Assembly: GCA_964034945.1 (NCBI GenBank)
Contig: OZ035961.1
Span: 24,500,161-24,564,160 of the forward strand
Direction of reading: 5' to 3'
Source of the DNA: Chrysopilus asiliformis
Lineage: Eukaryota > Arthropoda > Insecta > Diptera > Rhagionidae
Length of the DNA: 64,000 nt
Part shown: positions 20,319 through 31,700 of the stretch, one piece after another
How the letters are laid out: each line of letters begins with the position of its first letter
How positions within the stretch are numbered: position 1 is the first letter of the stretch
The notes under the pieces: generated by a model
The model's database searches: none
The model's input: the letters and a program-made list of their open reading frames with translations, nothing else
What the model was told of the DNA's origin: nothing
Program-made: the position numbers and the translations under genes

Positions 20319-20335
20319 TAAAAAAAATCTAATCA

Positions 20336-20590
20336 CACTTAGCTCACTGCACAGCAGTATTTTGGCTAAAGTTCAGTTTAGCGACAATGACGCTAGAGAT
20401 TTTTCGTGTACAGGGAGGGATAGATAGAAGCATCCCCTATCCAAAATGGGTAGTTTTAGCTGTCGCTCGCCCCCCTTGCCCCCTCCAGGGGTCCTCAAAC
20501 TTTGTATGAAACTTTTTTCTGGGGGGTGGTAGGGGGGTGTGTGGTACCTCTATCTCACACCGTGTCTTCATTGACCACGATTACACAGGC
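20336..20590. other. Spacer between copies A and B
   Basis: The sequence is unique relative to both copies. It includes a C-rich then G-rich stretch (20470-20545). No gene is recognised. Confidence 0.4.
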
Positions 20591-20593
20591 TTA

Positions 20594-20977
20594 TGCTACG
20601 TTTACACGAATGACAAATTTGTCATTTTTTTCTTGTCATTATGTGAATTCCCGTGTAAATGGCATATTTTTTGTAATTTTTTCTGTTAGAAAATTTCAAT
20701 CTCTCATAAAAGAATGAACTTGTCCATTCTTTTATGCCAGATTGTCATTCGTGCAAACGCAATATTAGTTATGACAAAAGTTGAATACTAAAGTTGTCAT
20801 AACTAATATTGCGTTTGCACGAATGACAATCTGGCATAAAAGAATGGACAAGTTCATTCTTTTATGAGAGATTGACATTTTCTGACAGAAAAAATTACAA
20901 AAATTATGCCATTTACACGGGAATTCACATAATGACAAGAAAAAAATGACAAATTTGTCATTCGTGTAAATGTAGCA
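20594..20977. mobile_element. 384-bp foldback MITE, TTA duplication
   Basis: The element consists of two near-perfect inverted arms of about 180 bp around a short spacer near 20780. The ends are TGCTACGTTTACACGAATGA and TCATTCGTGTAAATGTAGCA, flanked by TTA (20591-20593 and 20978-20980). It contains no open frame of interest. It sits immediately left of the start of copy B. Confidence 0.92.
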
Positions 20978-20984
20978 TTAGATC

Positions 20985-21810
20985 AAGTGGTTTAGATCAA
21001 TACCGACACAGCCTCAAGCGAAAGGTAGCTCCTTATTTCGTATTGTATTACGTGTTTGTTTTTATGTTTCCTTTCTTTTTTTATATCCCCGACGAAACAA
21101 GTTGAGAGTTTGTGTGTTTTGGTCCTTTCCTCATAACTTTTGATCCATTCAATCTATTTCGAACCTGTTTTTAACATTCGGCTGAATATTGTAGAAGGAT
21201 TTTAGTGCGAAAAAATCAACTCCTAATATTGAACTTCTTCTTCTAATATCTTTTAATCCACTGAACCTCCCATTTTCGCCATTCAGTTGGAAATAAGGAA
21301 GGGAATATTTTAAAGCATAAAAATTCACCCTGAAACATTTTATAGGTTTTACTACAAATGTACATAAATAGCAGACAAGGTTGAGAGAAGCATTTCAAGC
21401 GTTTATTTGATTTTAAAAGCGATTTTCTTTCCACAAAAACAAATTATATAAGTTAAATTACTTAAAGATCTCGGAATTTACACAACTAGAAAAATTATGC
21501 AGCAACCACACAAAAGTCAAGGAATAAAAAATTGTTTTTAGCAAATGCTATTTTATCGCAAACTATTCCTATTATATCCTACCATACCAATTAAAAGAGT
21601 AAAATTATTTAAGGGTTTTTTTTTGAGGAGATCCAAAGAAAATATCATTACAAATGCTAGAATTACAGCGAAGCGGAATTACAGAATTGTTTCTATCGTT
21701 TTGTAATCAAAATATTTTATTTGATTTAAAATCATTTAAAATATCTGTTCATTGAAATAATTTCATAAAAGTTAAGGTGGCCATCAATTCAGCTGACGGG
21801 AAAGAAAAAC
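20985..21810 (+). repeat. Diverged copy of myosin VI intron sequence (in copy B)
   Basis: 21150-21250 and 21345-21790 correspond to the same myosin VI intron blocks as in copy A (29005-29080, 31605-31915 and 32990-33115). The block near the last myosin exon is absent here. Confidence 0.6.
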
Positions 21811-21866
21811 ATCGATTTTTTATTTTATTTTAACCATCTAACACTGGTATTATGTGCATTTTAAAA

Positions 21867-22476
21867 GCCCCTACAGACTGGATACATGTCTATCGACATG
21901 TCTTAAAGCTAAAACCAACAGACTGTCTACATGTCGATAGACATGTAGTATGGACATCATTTTAGAAAAATCACCAGTGCGACAAAGTCCTCTGTTGATG
22001 AACAAAATGGATTTCAGGCAATTTTTAAGTTTTTATATGCTGCAATTGGGTTCCACTTCCTTAAACTTTGTTAATAAATCATTCCAAGCCTTATTTTTTA
22101 AAGTTTTGTTTTTAAAATTATCAGATTTTATTTGCCACAACACCGGTAGACTTCGATAGAGTTCGAAAAAATCTCGCCAAAATTCATTATTCGCTATAGA
22201 AGCCATCATAAAACAATTGTTTTCCTTCAACGACTCTCAATTTATTTAGATGTGAACACTGCGGCTCCGTTTTCACAATGATGTTAGCAATCAAGTTAGC
22301 ATACCGACGTACAGACGTTAAGACATGTAGCCAAACTTGAAGCCACGCCCCCAGAAATTCAAAATATTTTGATTTTGTCGACATGTAGCTCAACCGTCTG
22401 TCTACCAGCCTACAGACGCTTAAAATTCAGTTTTCACGGACATGTCTACGGACATGTAGCTCTGTCTGTAGCATCC
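21867..22476 (-). mobile_element. Mini-transposon with MADF fragment (copy B)
   Basis: It is nearly identical to 15009-15605, with the same ends and the same MADF frame (22033-22230). It has about 19 extra bases near 22310 (TACAGACGTTAAGACATG). Confidence 0.65.
22033..22230 (-). pseudogene. MADF-domain fragment, copy B
   Basis: The protein sequence is identical to 15177-15374. Unchanged coding sequence in a half domain is unexpected if it is dead, but the whole element is also little diverged between copies, so no selection can be claimed. Confidence 0.6.
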
Positions 22477-23052
22477 TTAAGACAAATTCAGTTTAATCTC
22501 GACTTTCAATGATCCTGTCAGGGTCTGGTCCCATCTAGTCCGGATTAGCAGGACTCTATTGTAGTTGAGTATACTCTTGAAATTTATTCTACAGAAGCAC
22601 TACAGAACTCGGGAGAATTTCGGACAGATCCGTTTTTTTAACAAAGTTGAAGCCCGTCCAAGAAATTGAGCCGGTATTTCGCGTGAAAAATAACATCTAG
22701 GAAGGAATTTAATGAATACTTTCGTCTGGGATTGTGATATTTTATGAATAATAAAGAGCATAAAAGGTACCATAATTTGCAGAAAATATTAAACCGATAT
22801 ATTTTTTACGATTTCCTGGTTTTAATTGCCTTTGTGCGCCTAATGAAATTAAATGTGTTGCTAAGCGGGTCAACTTGAGTGTATTTCTGGATTTTTGGCA
22901 AAACATAATTTTTCTGTGCTCGTAAGCAATTTAGGTTCTTAACAGAGTTGCTACTAAGCGGGCAATTCTCAGCACATAACTAGCGAAAAAGGAAACGGGT
23001 TTTAGGATTGTGTGTTCTTGAGTGGTTTGTGCTGCCAAGCGGGTGTGTCTTA

Positions 23053-23566
23053 AGCAGGCAATAGACGCTCACGCATGCCCTACAACATGCTGTCACTCCA
23101 AAAGTTGGTTTTGCTACACACGTATCGATCATGTTGTCCGTCTTCATTCGTTACCAACTTTTCAAGGAGATAAGGTCGTAATAGAGAATTTTGAATTTGC
23201 AAAATGAGTGATGAAACATTAGCTGTAATTTCGAAAAATTCTTCCCAAAATGTTTTGTCTTTCAAAGAAGCCATTTTTATTATTTTATTGCCCTTCTAAT
23301 TGTTTTCTTGAATTCACTTTTTCACTTCAACCGATGTTACCCGTTCAAAAATTTCACAAGAATGAACGAATTCTCCTACATCACAGCAACACACCTGCGA
23401 TCATGTTGGCCAACCTAAGCCACGCCCACAAAAATCAAAGATCGTTTGATATTTGGCGATCATGATCGCCAACACGAGTTTTTGTTGTCCGTCAGCACTA
23501 CACACGCTCAAATTGGCGTGACAACATGAAATGTTGTAGGGCATGCGTGAGCGTCTATTGCCTGCT
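23053..23566 (-). mobile_element. 514-bp PIF/Harbinger-like MITE carrying another MADF start
   Basis: The inverted ends are perfect over about 35 bp (AGCAGGCAATAGACGCTCAC and its complement) and are flanked by TTA (23050-23052 and 23567-23569). The same pogo-like sequence in copy A (16175-16180) has a single TTA. The minus-strand frame 23080-23274 begins MASLKDKTFWEEFFEIT, a MADF N-terminus related to the 15374 fragment, then loses homology. The sequence upstream of that ATG (AAGCCACGCCC followed by an AT-rich stretch) is also shared with the 15009 element, so both derive from related parents. Confidence 0.85.
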
Positions 23567-24009
23567 TTAAGCGGTCTCGACTGTATTATTCAATTGTGGC
23601 CATGAGAGATTTGGTACTTAAATAAAAATCGTTTCGATAGAAGCAAAAAAAAAATTCCAGTATGACCAAAAAGCTCGAAAAAATTATCAACTAATACCAA
23701 ACATTCACATAGTCGAAAAAAATTCAAATAATCTTTTTTTTTTGTTCTCTTACCAATTGTTTAATGGTTCGAGATAATAGTTACAAACCTTTAACACATG
23801 TTTAAAAAAATCTATGTCCATAACATTTTAAATGTGACGAATTTTCAATACAAAGTACTGAATTGAATGTAAAAATATCCACACCACGTAGATATCGTAG
23901 GCGTTAGAATATCGTAGGAATTATCGTTTAAAAGAAAAATTCATTTGTAAATTTAGTAATACTAAATCAGTTTTCGTACAAAAGGAAAAACGCCAAAGTT
24001 GGTTAGAAA

Positions 24010-25739
24010 ATGCATTTAAAAAAATTGATATTTTTTATTTCGGTAATTTCTCTACCATTTATTTTAACCTTACCTAAGGTAATAAATTTATTCATTAAAT
24101 TCGTGTCAATACAATGCAAAATTATTATATAAAAATCTTCAGGTAAATCAGCAGATAAAAATCAGAGGAATCGATTGTCGCAGTGTCCGTAGCACCGAGG
24201 ATGTTTCCTGTAAAGTGAGGGCCGTCAATCGAAGCCTGTCTATGGCTTCCCTTAATTTTACGATTCGAATACCACTCAACAATATTTCTGTAAGTTTGGA
24301 TTTGGAAGCGCAAATATATAGTTTGTGGTTATCTTAACAAAAGAAAACATGGATAAAAATTGTTCTTGCATTTTTTCCGCGAAGCTGTGAAAAAGTTTTG
24401 TGTCTCCTCCAAAAGAAATTTTCTTGAAATCTTTTAGTTCACCATGGAAAAAATACAAAAAAAAATCTACAGTAAAGAAAAATTGCCTAGAAAATGGGTT
24501 TCCAGTCAGTTTTTTTTTTTATTTCTGAGAAAATTTGATATCATTTCGACACAGAAATCATATTTGAAAGTTAATTGCGTAGCTTGAAGTGTAACACCCC
24601 GTGACACTTTTTCGAGAAAATTCTTAATTTTTTTGTTATTCGGTATTTTTTTGCAGTGGACCAAAATTTGGGAAGTAGATGAAAAACCAGTAGGTCAGTC
24701 ATTTAGACGTATTCGGTAACTATATAAGTGGCCATCGTGAAAGTGATGTCCGTTGAAATTATCAAATTATTCATTGTAATTTTCAAATCTATTGGTCATT
24801 ATGACAGATTTGAACGAAAAATGTTTTAATCGATTGATTTAAGTCCTGTTTTTTTGGATGAAGGGCATAAAAATTTAAATAGTAGAAATTCTTTTAAAAA
24901 ACTCTAAAAACAAAGTTGATTTTTTCAAAAAAAAAATTCGAAATTAGACTGTTTGAAATTTTTTAAACATTTTCGAACCGTCAACGGTTTTCCGATGGCC
25001 ACACTCTAGTTATATATAGTCACTCTAATTTGCAGTTGGCCCAGAAAACCGCAGACCACAATTTTTTAAAATTTTACTTCTATTGATAAAACCACATATT
25101 TTTCCAGAATAAAAAATTCTAAAATTCGTCACGAATTTGGAACCATTTGCCAAATGTTATTCGACAATCAAATAAAGCATCCTTTTATAATATCTGCGAC
25201 CACAAGCAACAATCGATTAGGTCGATTTTCACATGAAAAGACTAAAATATAGTCTTTTTCCGGGTTCAAATACAGCTCATATTGTAAATAAAGACAAGTT
25301 AACTTAAGTGATTTTTGCTTGCGGCCACAGAGATATTGTCTGACATTTTTTTAAAATTTAGGTTAATATTCAGCTATTTAAGAAGAACTCAGTGGATTAT
25401 AAGCCATTTGTAGTAAATGTGACAACAAACTTTTGTGAATTATTAGCTGGCGTCAAGGGTTCTTTCTACGCAGATTTTGCGTACAATTTCATAAAACGCT
25501 ACTCTAATTTTGGTAAACCTTGTCCAATTTTGGTAAATTACATTCCTATAAAAGGTAACATCTTTTGAATGTTTTACTTTCAGGGACAGTATTACATCAA
25601 GGACTTGTACGTTCCTGATAATAGTTTTCCGGTTTTATTGATGAGGGGATCCTACCGTATCAATTTTAAAACTTGGAATAATGAGTATTTAGGTTATGCT
25701 ACTGCATGGACCGACGTTACCTCTAAACAGTACGATTAG
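24010..25739 (+). CDS. DUF1091 secreted protein, copy B (four exons)
   Basis: Exons are 24010-24078, 24143-24289, 25362-25532 and 25584-25739. They have the same lengths and phases as copy A, giving 180 residues with all splice sites intact. The signal peptide begins MHLKKLIFFISVISL. Differences from copy A are scattered and mostly in exons 2 and 3 (for example QQIKIRGID, MASLNFTIRI, SVNIQLFKKNSV). There are no stops or frameshifts, so both duplicates appear functional. Intron 2 is shorter than in A and carries a different MITE. A signal AATAAA is at 26706. Confidence 0.88.
25194..25330. mobile_element. 137-bp MITE in intron 2 of DUF1091 copy B
   Basis: The inverted ends are CTGCGACCACAAGCAA and TTGCTTGCGGCCACAG. 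It lies within about 10 bp of the position where copy A has its unrelated 691-bp MITE. The target duplication is not clear. Confidence 0.7.
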
Positions 25740-25820
25740 CTGTTAATACTAGTTAATTGTAGATGAGAAATCCAGTCCTATATTTACTGGAAAGTAGCTA
25801 GTAGTGTAAATTCGGCTTAA

Positions 25821-26439
25821 CCTAATCCGCACACCCGGGGACTTTGAGTCACCGTTGCAGTTTTGAGAGTGATTGTTACGAATGTTAAAAAGTTATTGCA
25901 TTCATGCTTCTTGACTTTGTTTTTTTAAGCCAATACTATTTAAAAACGAAAAAAAATTTAAATTTTTTTACTACAACAATAATATTTCGCTTTTATGAAA
26001 TTCACCCTTAATCCACGCAGGCGGTGACTTAGTCACCGTAACGGTTTTACCAGCAAAGAAAGGTTATTTTGGTATCACTTTGCTTCTGTTTCGCAAAATA
26101 TCGGAGCGTAGTAGGGGATAATAGCTGTAGCACTTCCCAAAAGAGAAAACGTTGCTTCCTGTGTCCCCATTGCTAAGGTCGCGCTTCGAAGCAAATATGA
26201 AAAAAAAAAAATTCAAAAATAATGTTTGTAACGAACATTTTTAAAAATCAATTTTACGCTACAATTATAAAGAGTACGAATGATGTACATTATATATATA
26301 AATAAATATTATTAACTGAATTAAAAAATGCAAACTTACAAAAATTTTTTTTTATTAAATTATTCTTTTTTTCCGGCATGGTGACTGTGAGTCACCGCCT
26401 GCGTGGATTAAGGACAAAATTAGCCTGAGCTGATTAGGG
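25821..26439. mobile_element. 619-bp TTAA-flanked element, private to copy B
   Basis: Copy A reads GGCTTAATACG. Here TTAA is split into two copies (25817-25820 and 26440-26443) around the insert. The ends CCTAATCC and GATTAGGG are weakly inverted. Inside, TTAATCCACGCAGGCGGTGA (from 26008) and its inverse (ending at 26411) enclose about 400 bp, so one element may be nested in another. TTAA duplication is the habit of piggyBac-type transposons. Confidence 0.7.
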
Positions 26440-26705
26440 TTAATACGTGTTTTTTTGTTGAGCGATTTTATTTTTGTTATAAGTGTTACCGTTCTCTATA
26501 AGAAATCAGATTTGTACCAAGGTGGTGAAAGATTTTAACTCTTTAAGAGAGCTGTTATGCAATAGGCATTGCTGCTAATTTTGTATAAAAAAATGTAACA
26601 TCAACTTGAGTATGTTTTGCTACCGTTTCAGCATTTTTCAGTATGTTTTGTCACTATTGGTTTTGTTGTATTTAGTGTTATTTGATTTAAATTGTTGCAA
26701 GTTGA

Positions 26706-26711
26706 AATAAA
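26706..26711 (+). terminator. Polyadenylation signal, DUF1091 copy B
   Basis: AATAAA in AATAAATAAAAAAAATC, conserved with copy A. The duplication ends about 16 bp further on. Confidence 0.6.
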
Positions 26712-26845
26712 TAAAAAAAATCTAATTTGTTTTTGAAATATTTTAAAAGGTTGAGAAATTTTCGTCACAACTGAAAAAACGTCAATTTTATTGAAATAAG
26801 CTCGTCAGTCGCCAAAGAGGTAGTAAAAACGACAACATGATAATA

Positions 26846-27324
26846 AAGGAGCCGCTCCATTACCATGACTTTTTACCATGACAAAAAAATGAGACACATT
26901 TATGTGAAGATGCCTTGGCGAGAAAGGGAGATAAGAATCAACTGCAAAAATTTGTCGGCAAATGCAAAAATAATTTCCCCTCTTTTGTTATGGCGATTTT
27001 ATGGCGATTTCTACGACAACCACACATTGTCCCTGTAAGTGAATAGCAAGCACGGACACATTCAAACTGTTATTATAGCGTGATGTCATTTTAAAAGCTT
27101 TTTCTCCTTCGCATGCATAGTCAAAAGCATTGTTACCATGCCAATTTGAACTTTATATTCATAGCATAAGGTTTGATATGATTTCTATAAAATTGTAAAA
27201 CTGGAAGGGATAGCGCTTAACTTGTATTCAGTCATTCCTATTTAGATCTACATAAGTCTATCTTGCTCTAGTTTCCTGCATTTTTTTGTCATGGTAAAAA
27301 GTCATGGTAATGGAGCGAGCCCTT
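26846..27324. mobile_element. 479-bp MITE, TA duplication
   Basis: The inverted ends are about 45 bp: AAGGAGCCGCTCCATTACCA and TGGTAATGGAGCGAGCCCTT. TA flanks both sides (26844-26845 and 27325-27326). There is no coding capacity. The TA duplication points to Tc1/mariner-type mobilisation. Confidence 0.85.
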
Positions 27325-27326
27325 TA

Positions 27327-28707
27327 TACTCTTTTACCAGCATAAAATTGTGCGCTTATGCGACATCGTTTTTACAACACGAAATGGTGCTTCTATCAGG
27401 GGCTAATTGAAAATTATTATGACTCACGTATTTTATGCCCAGCTCCTTTTTTCAAGGCAAGGTTTCTCGTCTGTGGGCGCCTTAAGAAATCACAATTTCT
27501 AATTATCAAAGGAAAAGTCATTTTTAAAGCGAAAATAAACTTTATTTAAATGTTATACAATAAAATTTTAATAGTTTTGTTTTATTATGTAGTATTATTA
27601 TTTATTTTTCAAACTCTGACACCATCGTTTGTCCTACAATAAAATTTGAAAACACACGCTTTTAAATAATTTAAATTCCTCTCATTTTTACTAAATTTGC
27701 AGCTAAACGTTTTTTTTTTAAATTTTATCTTTGCAGCTTAAATATTCTGAATTCATGTCTTTCATATAAAATACTTTTTAGGTTACATAGTTTTAAATAG
27801 AAATGAAAAACAAAAAAAAAATGTAATTTTGAAATGTTAAATAATTTTTTTTTTGCTATTTTAGATTTATTATTTGTAATATTATAAAACGACATTAATT
27901 GTGGTATTTATGAGTGAATATAGCAATTTTATGAAATACATATATTTGAAATTGTGTAGTAGATTAGATATTTTATGGTTTTTGGATTTTTTTAAAATAA
28001 TTTCTGACATTTATGTAATGTGAAACAGTCATTAAAAGTGAGAATCGGTACAAATCGAATACTTTTAAAAGTTTAATTTGAAAACAGCAGTTTTATTATT
28101 TGTATATTGTTTGCTTGTATCGTTTTTAAACTCTGATATAGGTATATTAATAATACAATTGAAATTAAATCAGTCGATATGGGTATGCATAAAATTCGTA
28201 AATTGTAAAACGTTTTATATAATCTTTAAGTTAAATATGATCATGTGATCACAATAAATACTTTTATTTATAAGAATTTTGGCTATGGAATGATAAGAAA
28301 CATTTATAATACTCTTTTCTTTAAATGCAAATCGAAATTCTTTTAAATAAATTCTATACGTCCGATCAAATATTAAATTTCTTCTCAACGATTAATTTTT
28401 TTTTGTTATATGAATAAAAACGTTTTTGTTTGAATTGTTTCTTTCGTAAATATCTGAGAAATAGCACATTTTCAGGATTTATTTTCCGATTCATAAATAT
28501 TTTGCTAATAAATTTGAAAAATTTGTAAATAAACCTATGTTTTATTAGATTAGATAAACTTTTTCATTGAATTTACTTTATTTTGTGTAAATGGATGTAA
28601 CGAAAAAGGCACTTTTTTACGCGCGTTTTATTGTTGTTAATCAGTTATTTTGTTGATTCTTTTATTATTCTGTTCTTCTGTGTGAAACATTTGTTTTGAT
28701 GATGTTT
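27327..28707. other. AT-rich interval; probably contains the myosin VI 3' UTR
   Basis: It is extremely AT-rich with no recognisable gene. The myosin VI stop codon is at 28708-28710 on the minus strand, so its 3' UTR should extend leftwards from there. Several TTTATT (minus-strand AATAAA) candidates occur, for example near 28627 and 28667. Confidence 0.45.
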
Positions 28708-31700
28708 TTAGTTAGCACCGAGCTTCTTGTATGGCTTTCCTCCGTTACGCTCCCATTCACGATTGAATTCATGCTCTAGAATTTCTGCACCACGTTTACG
28801 TGTAAGGCCAGTCTCCTCTAAACTTAGTTCGCACATTTGCATGTCGTCGACTCCTGTTAAGAAAAATGAAAATACTTTTTTTTTTTGACATATTTATTTT
28901 GTGACAATTCGCGACAAGATAAGCGACGAGAGGAAAAAGAGGAAGATGACTGAAACTAAACTAAAATCGTGGTTTCTTTTAAAAAACAAAACAATCGATT
29001 TCGATTCTGGTTTTAACATGCGGCTGGATATTACAGGAGGAAGATTTTAGTGTGGTTAAACCACCTATCCTAGTATTTTGTAATTCACTGAACTTATTTT
29101 AATATTGTTTTCACCATATTGAACAAAAATTGTGAGCCTAAAACATATTATAAACATAAAAGCTATAATTGCCAATCTGGCAATCATTGGAGACCCGTAT
29201 GGTGATATTCGTATCAAAATTCGAACAGTTGTACCAAAATTCCACTTTGAAGTCAAACCTTCCAATAAGATTTTTTAAAATTTATTCCAATCGGATTTTG
29301 ATGTATGGGAGTTTTATGTAGAATCATATCCTAAATAACTTTTGTTCTTGGACTTTTTTGATAAGATGCACCGTTTTTGAGATATTAACAAAAAACGATT
29401 TCGTTCGTATGGGGGGTACCCCCCCTAATGGTCCATTTTTGCCCATTAACGAACTTAGCCTCGCATTTTACGAAAAACGGATCTGTGCAAAATTTCAAGT
29501 CTCTAGCTCAATCCGTGCGCCCGCAATCCGCGCCACAGACAGACGGACAGACAGACGGACAGACGGACGGACATGGAAAATTCAATTTTTTTTATCATTC
29601 TAAACACACTGGTGTAATTCATTTTTTTGTGCGATGACGAGATCTTGGCGTTACAAACGGTAAGGCAAAGTTAATATACCCTTTGGTTTCACCATACGGG
29701 TATAAAAATACAAACATATTATAAAAATTTACTCTTATCTTTAAAAAGAGTAAAAAAAAACAAAATTAAAAATTTTGTCAAACCTCGAACTAAAAAAATC
29801 CTTGAAAAAATGAAAAGCCCTGAAACATTAAAAAAAAATTTTTTTTAAAAGAATAAAATGCAATAATTTGTGTAAATTTTAAAATGGGTGTGCGTCGGAA
29901 TAGCTTTGTTACACAAATTCAGCGGCAAATAGACTTTCCCGACGTAAAATCTTCAATTTAATCCCATGTTAAAGGATTTTTTTTTATTTCAGGGTTTTTC
30001 AATTTTTTTAAGATATTTTTAGTCGAGGGTTTTTTAATATTTTTAATTTTGTTTTTTTTACGATCTGTTCCAAATGCAACTGAAATACCAATAACGACAA
30101 ATGAATAATTTTGTAACGTATGCAGCCTAAGGGGGAAGAATGTTATCAAAAAAAGAGCCGCACGTACAAAAGTTACGATTTACAGCAATTCTCAGCCGAA
30201 GTAGGGTATGTTCTGCATATTTAGTAATGGTTTTTCAATAAATTCTAATTCTAAATTGAATAATTCGATATAAAAGTTTAGTTTCTAGGATCCTAGAGCA
30301 ACTTGCCTAATTCCTGGCCTATCTCGGTTAGTCTTTGACCTGTGGTTACCCTAACTTATAACCGAATTTACTCCTGGTGCGATTACCAGAAAATAAAGGA
30401 GAAAAAAAACAGAAACCGACAAAAGGTCAAAAATTTGAAGCGAGGTTAAAATTTTACATTTTCTTCTCGCGTTTTAAACAATTTTTGTAGTTCAGACGCG
30501 CACTGCGATGGTAGATATCTAGTGTGATGCTAAAATGGAAATTTGAGTTGGAAGTAGACTTTGACTTGCTTACTATTCAAATCTAGTTTGATACGTGCTG
30601 CCATATAGGTTTCCACGAGTTTGAAAAACTCAAATCGCAATTTTTGCACCAATCTACATGGTTACCATTGCAGTACGTGCCTATACTTAGGATTTCCTCT
30701 GGGAAATCATATACCATACCCGATTCGTGATTTTCATTAATGCTTCACGAAATTTACATGTAATTTCTATCGCATATTTACCTGCAACTAACAGAATTGG
30801 TGGTTTATCTGCATGCAATTCCATTTGGCGAGCCACATACTGTCCATCAAAATGGGCATACCATAAGCCGCGTTTGTCTAAACAATTAAAGAAATTTTAA
30901 TTATTTTTATTCTTCACTCAATTGCATCACATCATAGTGATGCAAATGGGTTAAAAAGTATTTTCAAAAGAACCTTTACTTGGGTCTGAAGCATTAGCTC
31001 TCATAAACGGAATACGGAAATAGCGGTGATTCGATGCGGTTATCTCTTGTTTTTGTTGCACACGGGGTGGAGCTTTGGTGGCTAAAAATTTTTATATTTC
31101 CATATAACAATCAATTCTTTCTGTTAAAAAAGAGTCAAATTTTTACCAGCTTCCATGACGCTTTTCGGGGCTCTTTCGTTCTCATCCATGGTAGTGCGTT
31201 TGCGATTCTTTGCCTTCCATGCATGATAAACCTTAAGACGACGATGGAATTCGTGACGACATGCCTGGAAGAAAAAAAAACTTTGATTAGAAAATTTTCA
31301 TTAATATTATTTAAGGAAATGGTATTATGAAAGAGTGTGAATATAAAAATTTCCATTCAAATATATTTTATTGGAAGTTTTTTTTTAAAATTGCAACTGT
31401 TTTAGAAAAAATTGAAGAATAATACGAGCTCTGCCAATCGAATTACCTCCAATAGTTCAATATCACATGAGGTGTTAATAGCATCACGCAATTCTGAATA
31501 TTTCCATTTCGATAAATCGTGTTTCTGTTTACCAATCATCTGCTGTTGGGCACGCACATTCTCCGATCTTAAATAATTAAAAATCTCAGTCAGTTTCAAT
31601 AAAACATTTTATAAGTTTTACTACAAATGCACATAAATAGCGTACAAGGCTGAGAAAAGCATTTCAAGCGTTTATTTGATTTACAAGCGATTTTCTTTCC

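Larger units (their letters stand above)
13590..20335 (+). repeat. Segmental duplication, copy A
   Basis: This is paired with 20985-26727. Shared landmarks in the same order are GTGGTTTAGATCAA, the myosin-intron debris, the MADF mini-element, the pogo-like remnant, a complete DUF1091 gene, and a common 3' end at the AATAAATAAAAAAAATCTAAT stretch, after which the copies differ completely. Substitutions and private insertions (X1 at 16491, MITEs at 17875, 18663 and 20069) show the duplication is not recent. Confidence 0.88.
20985..26727 (+). repeat. Segmental duplication, copy B
   Basis: This is the partner of 13590-20335. It starts at CAAGTGGTTTAGATCAA and ends in the same A-rich polyadenylation stretch. 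Private insertions are the MADF-type MITE (23053-23566), a 137-bp MITE (25194-25330) and a TTAA element (25821-26439). It lacks the copy A insertions. Confidence 0.88.
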
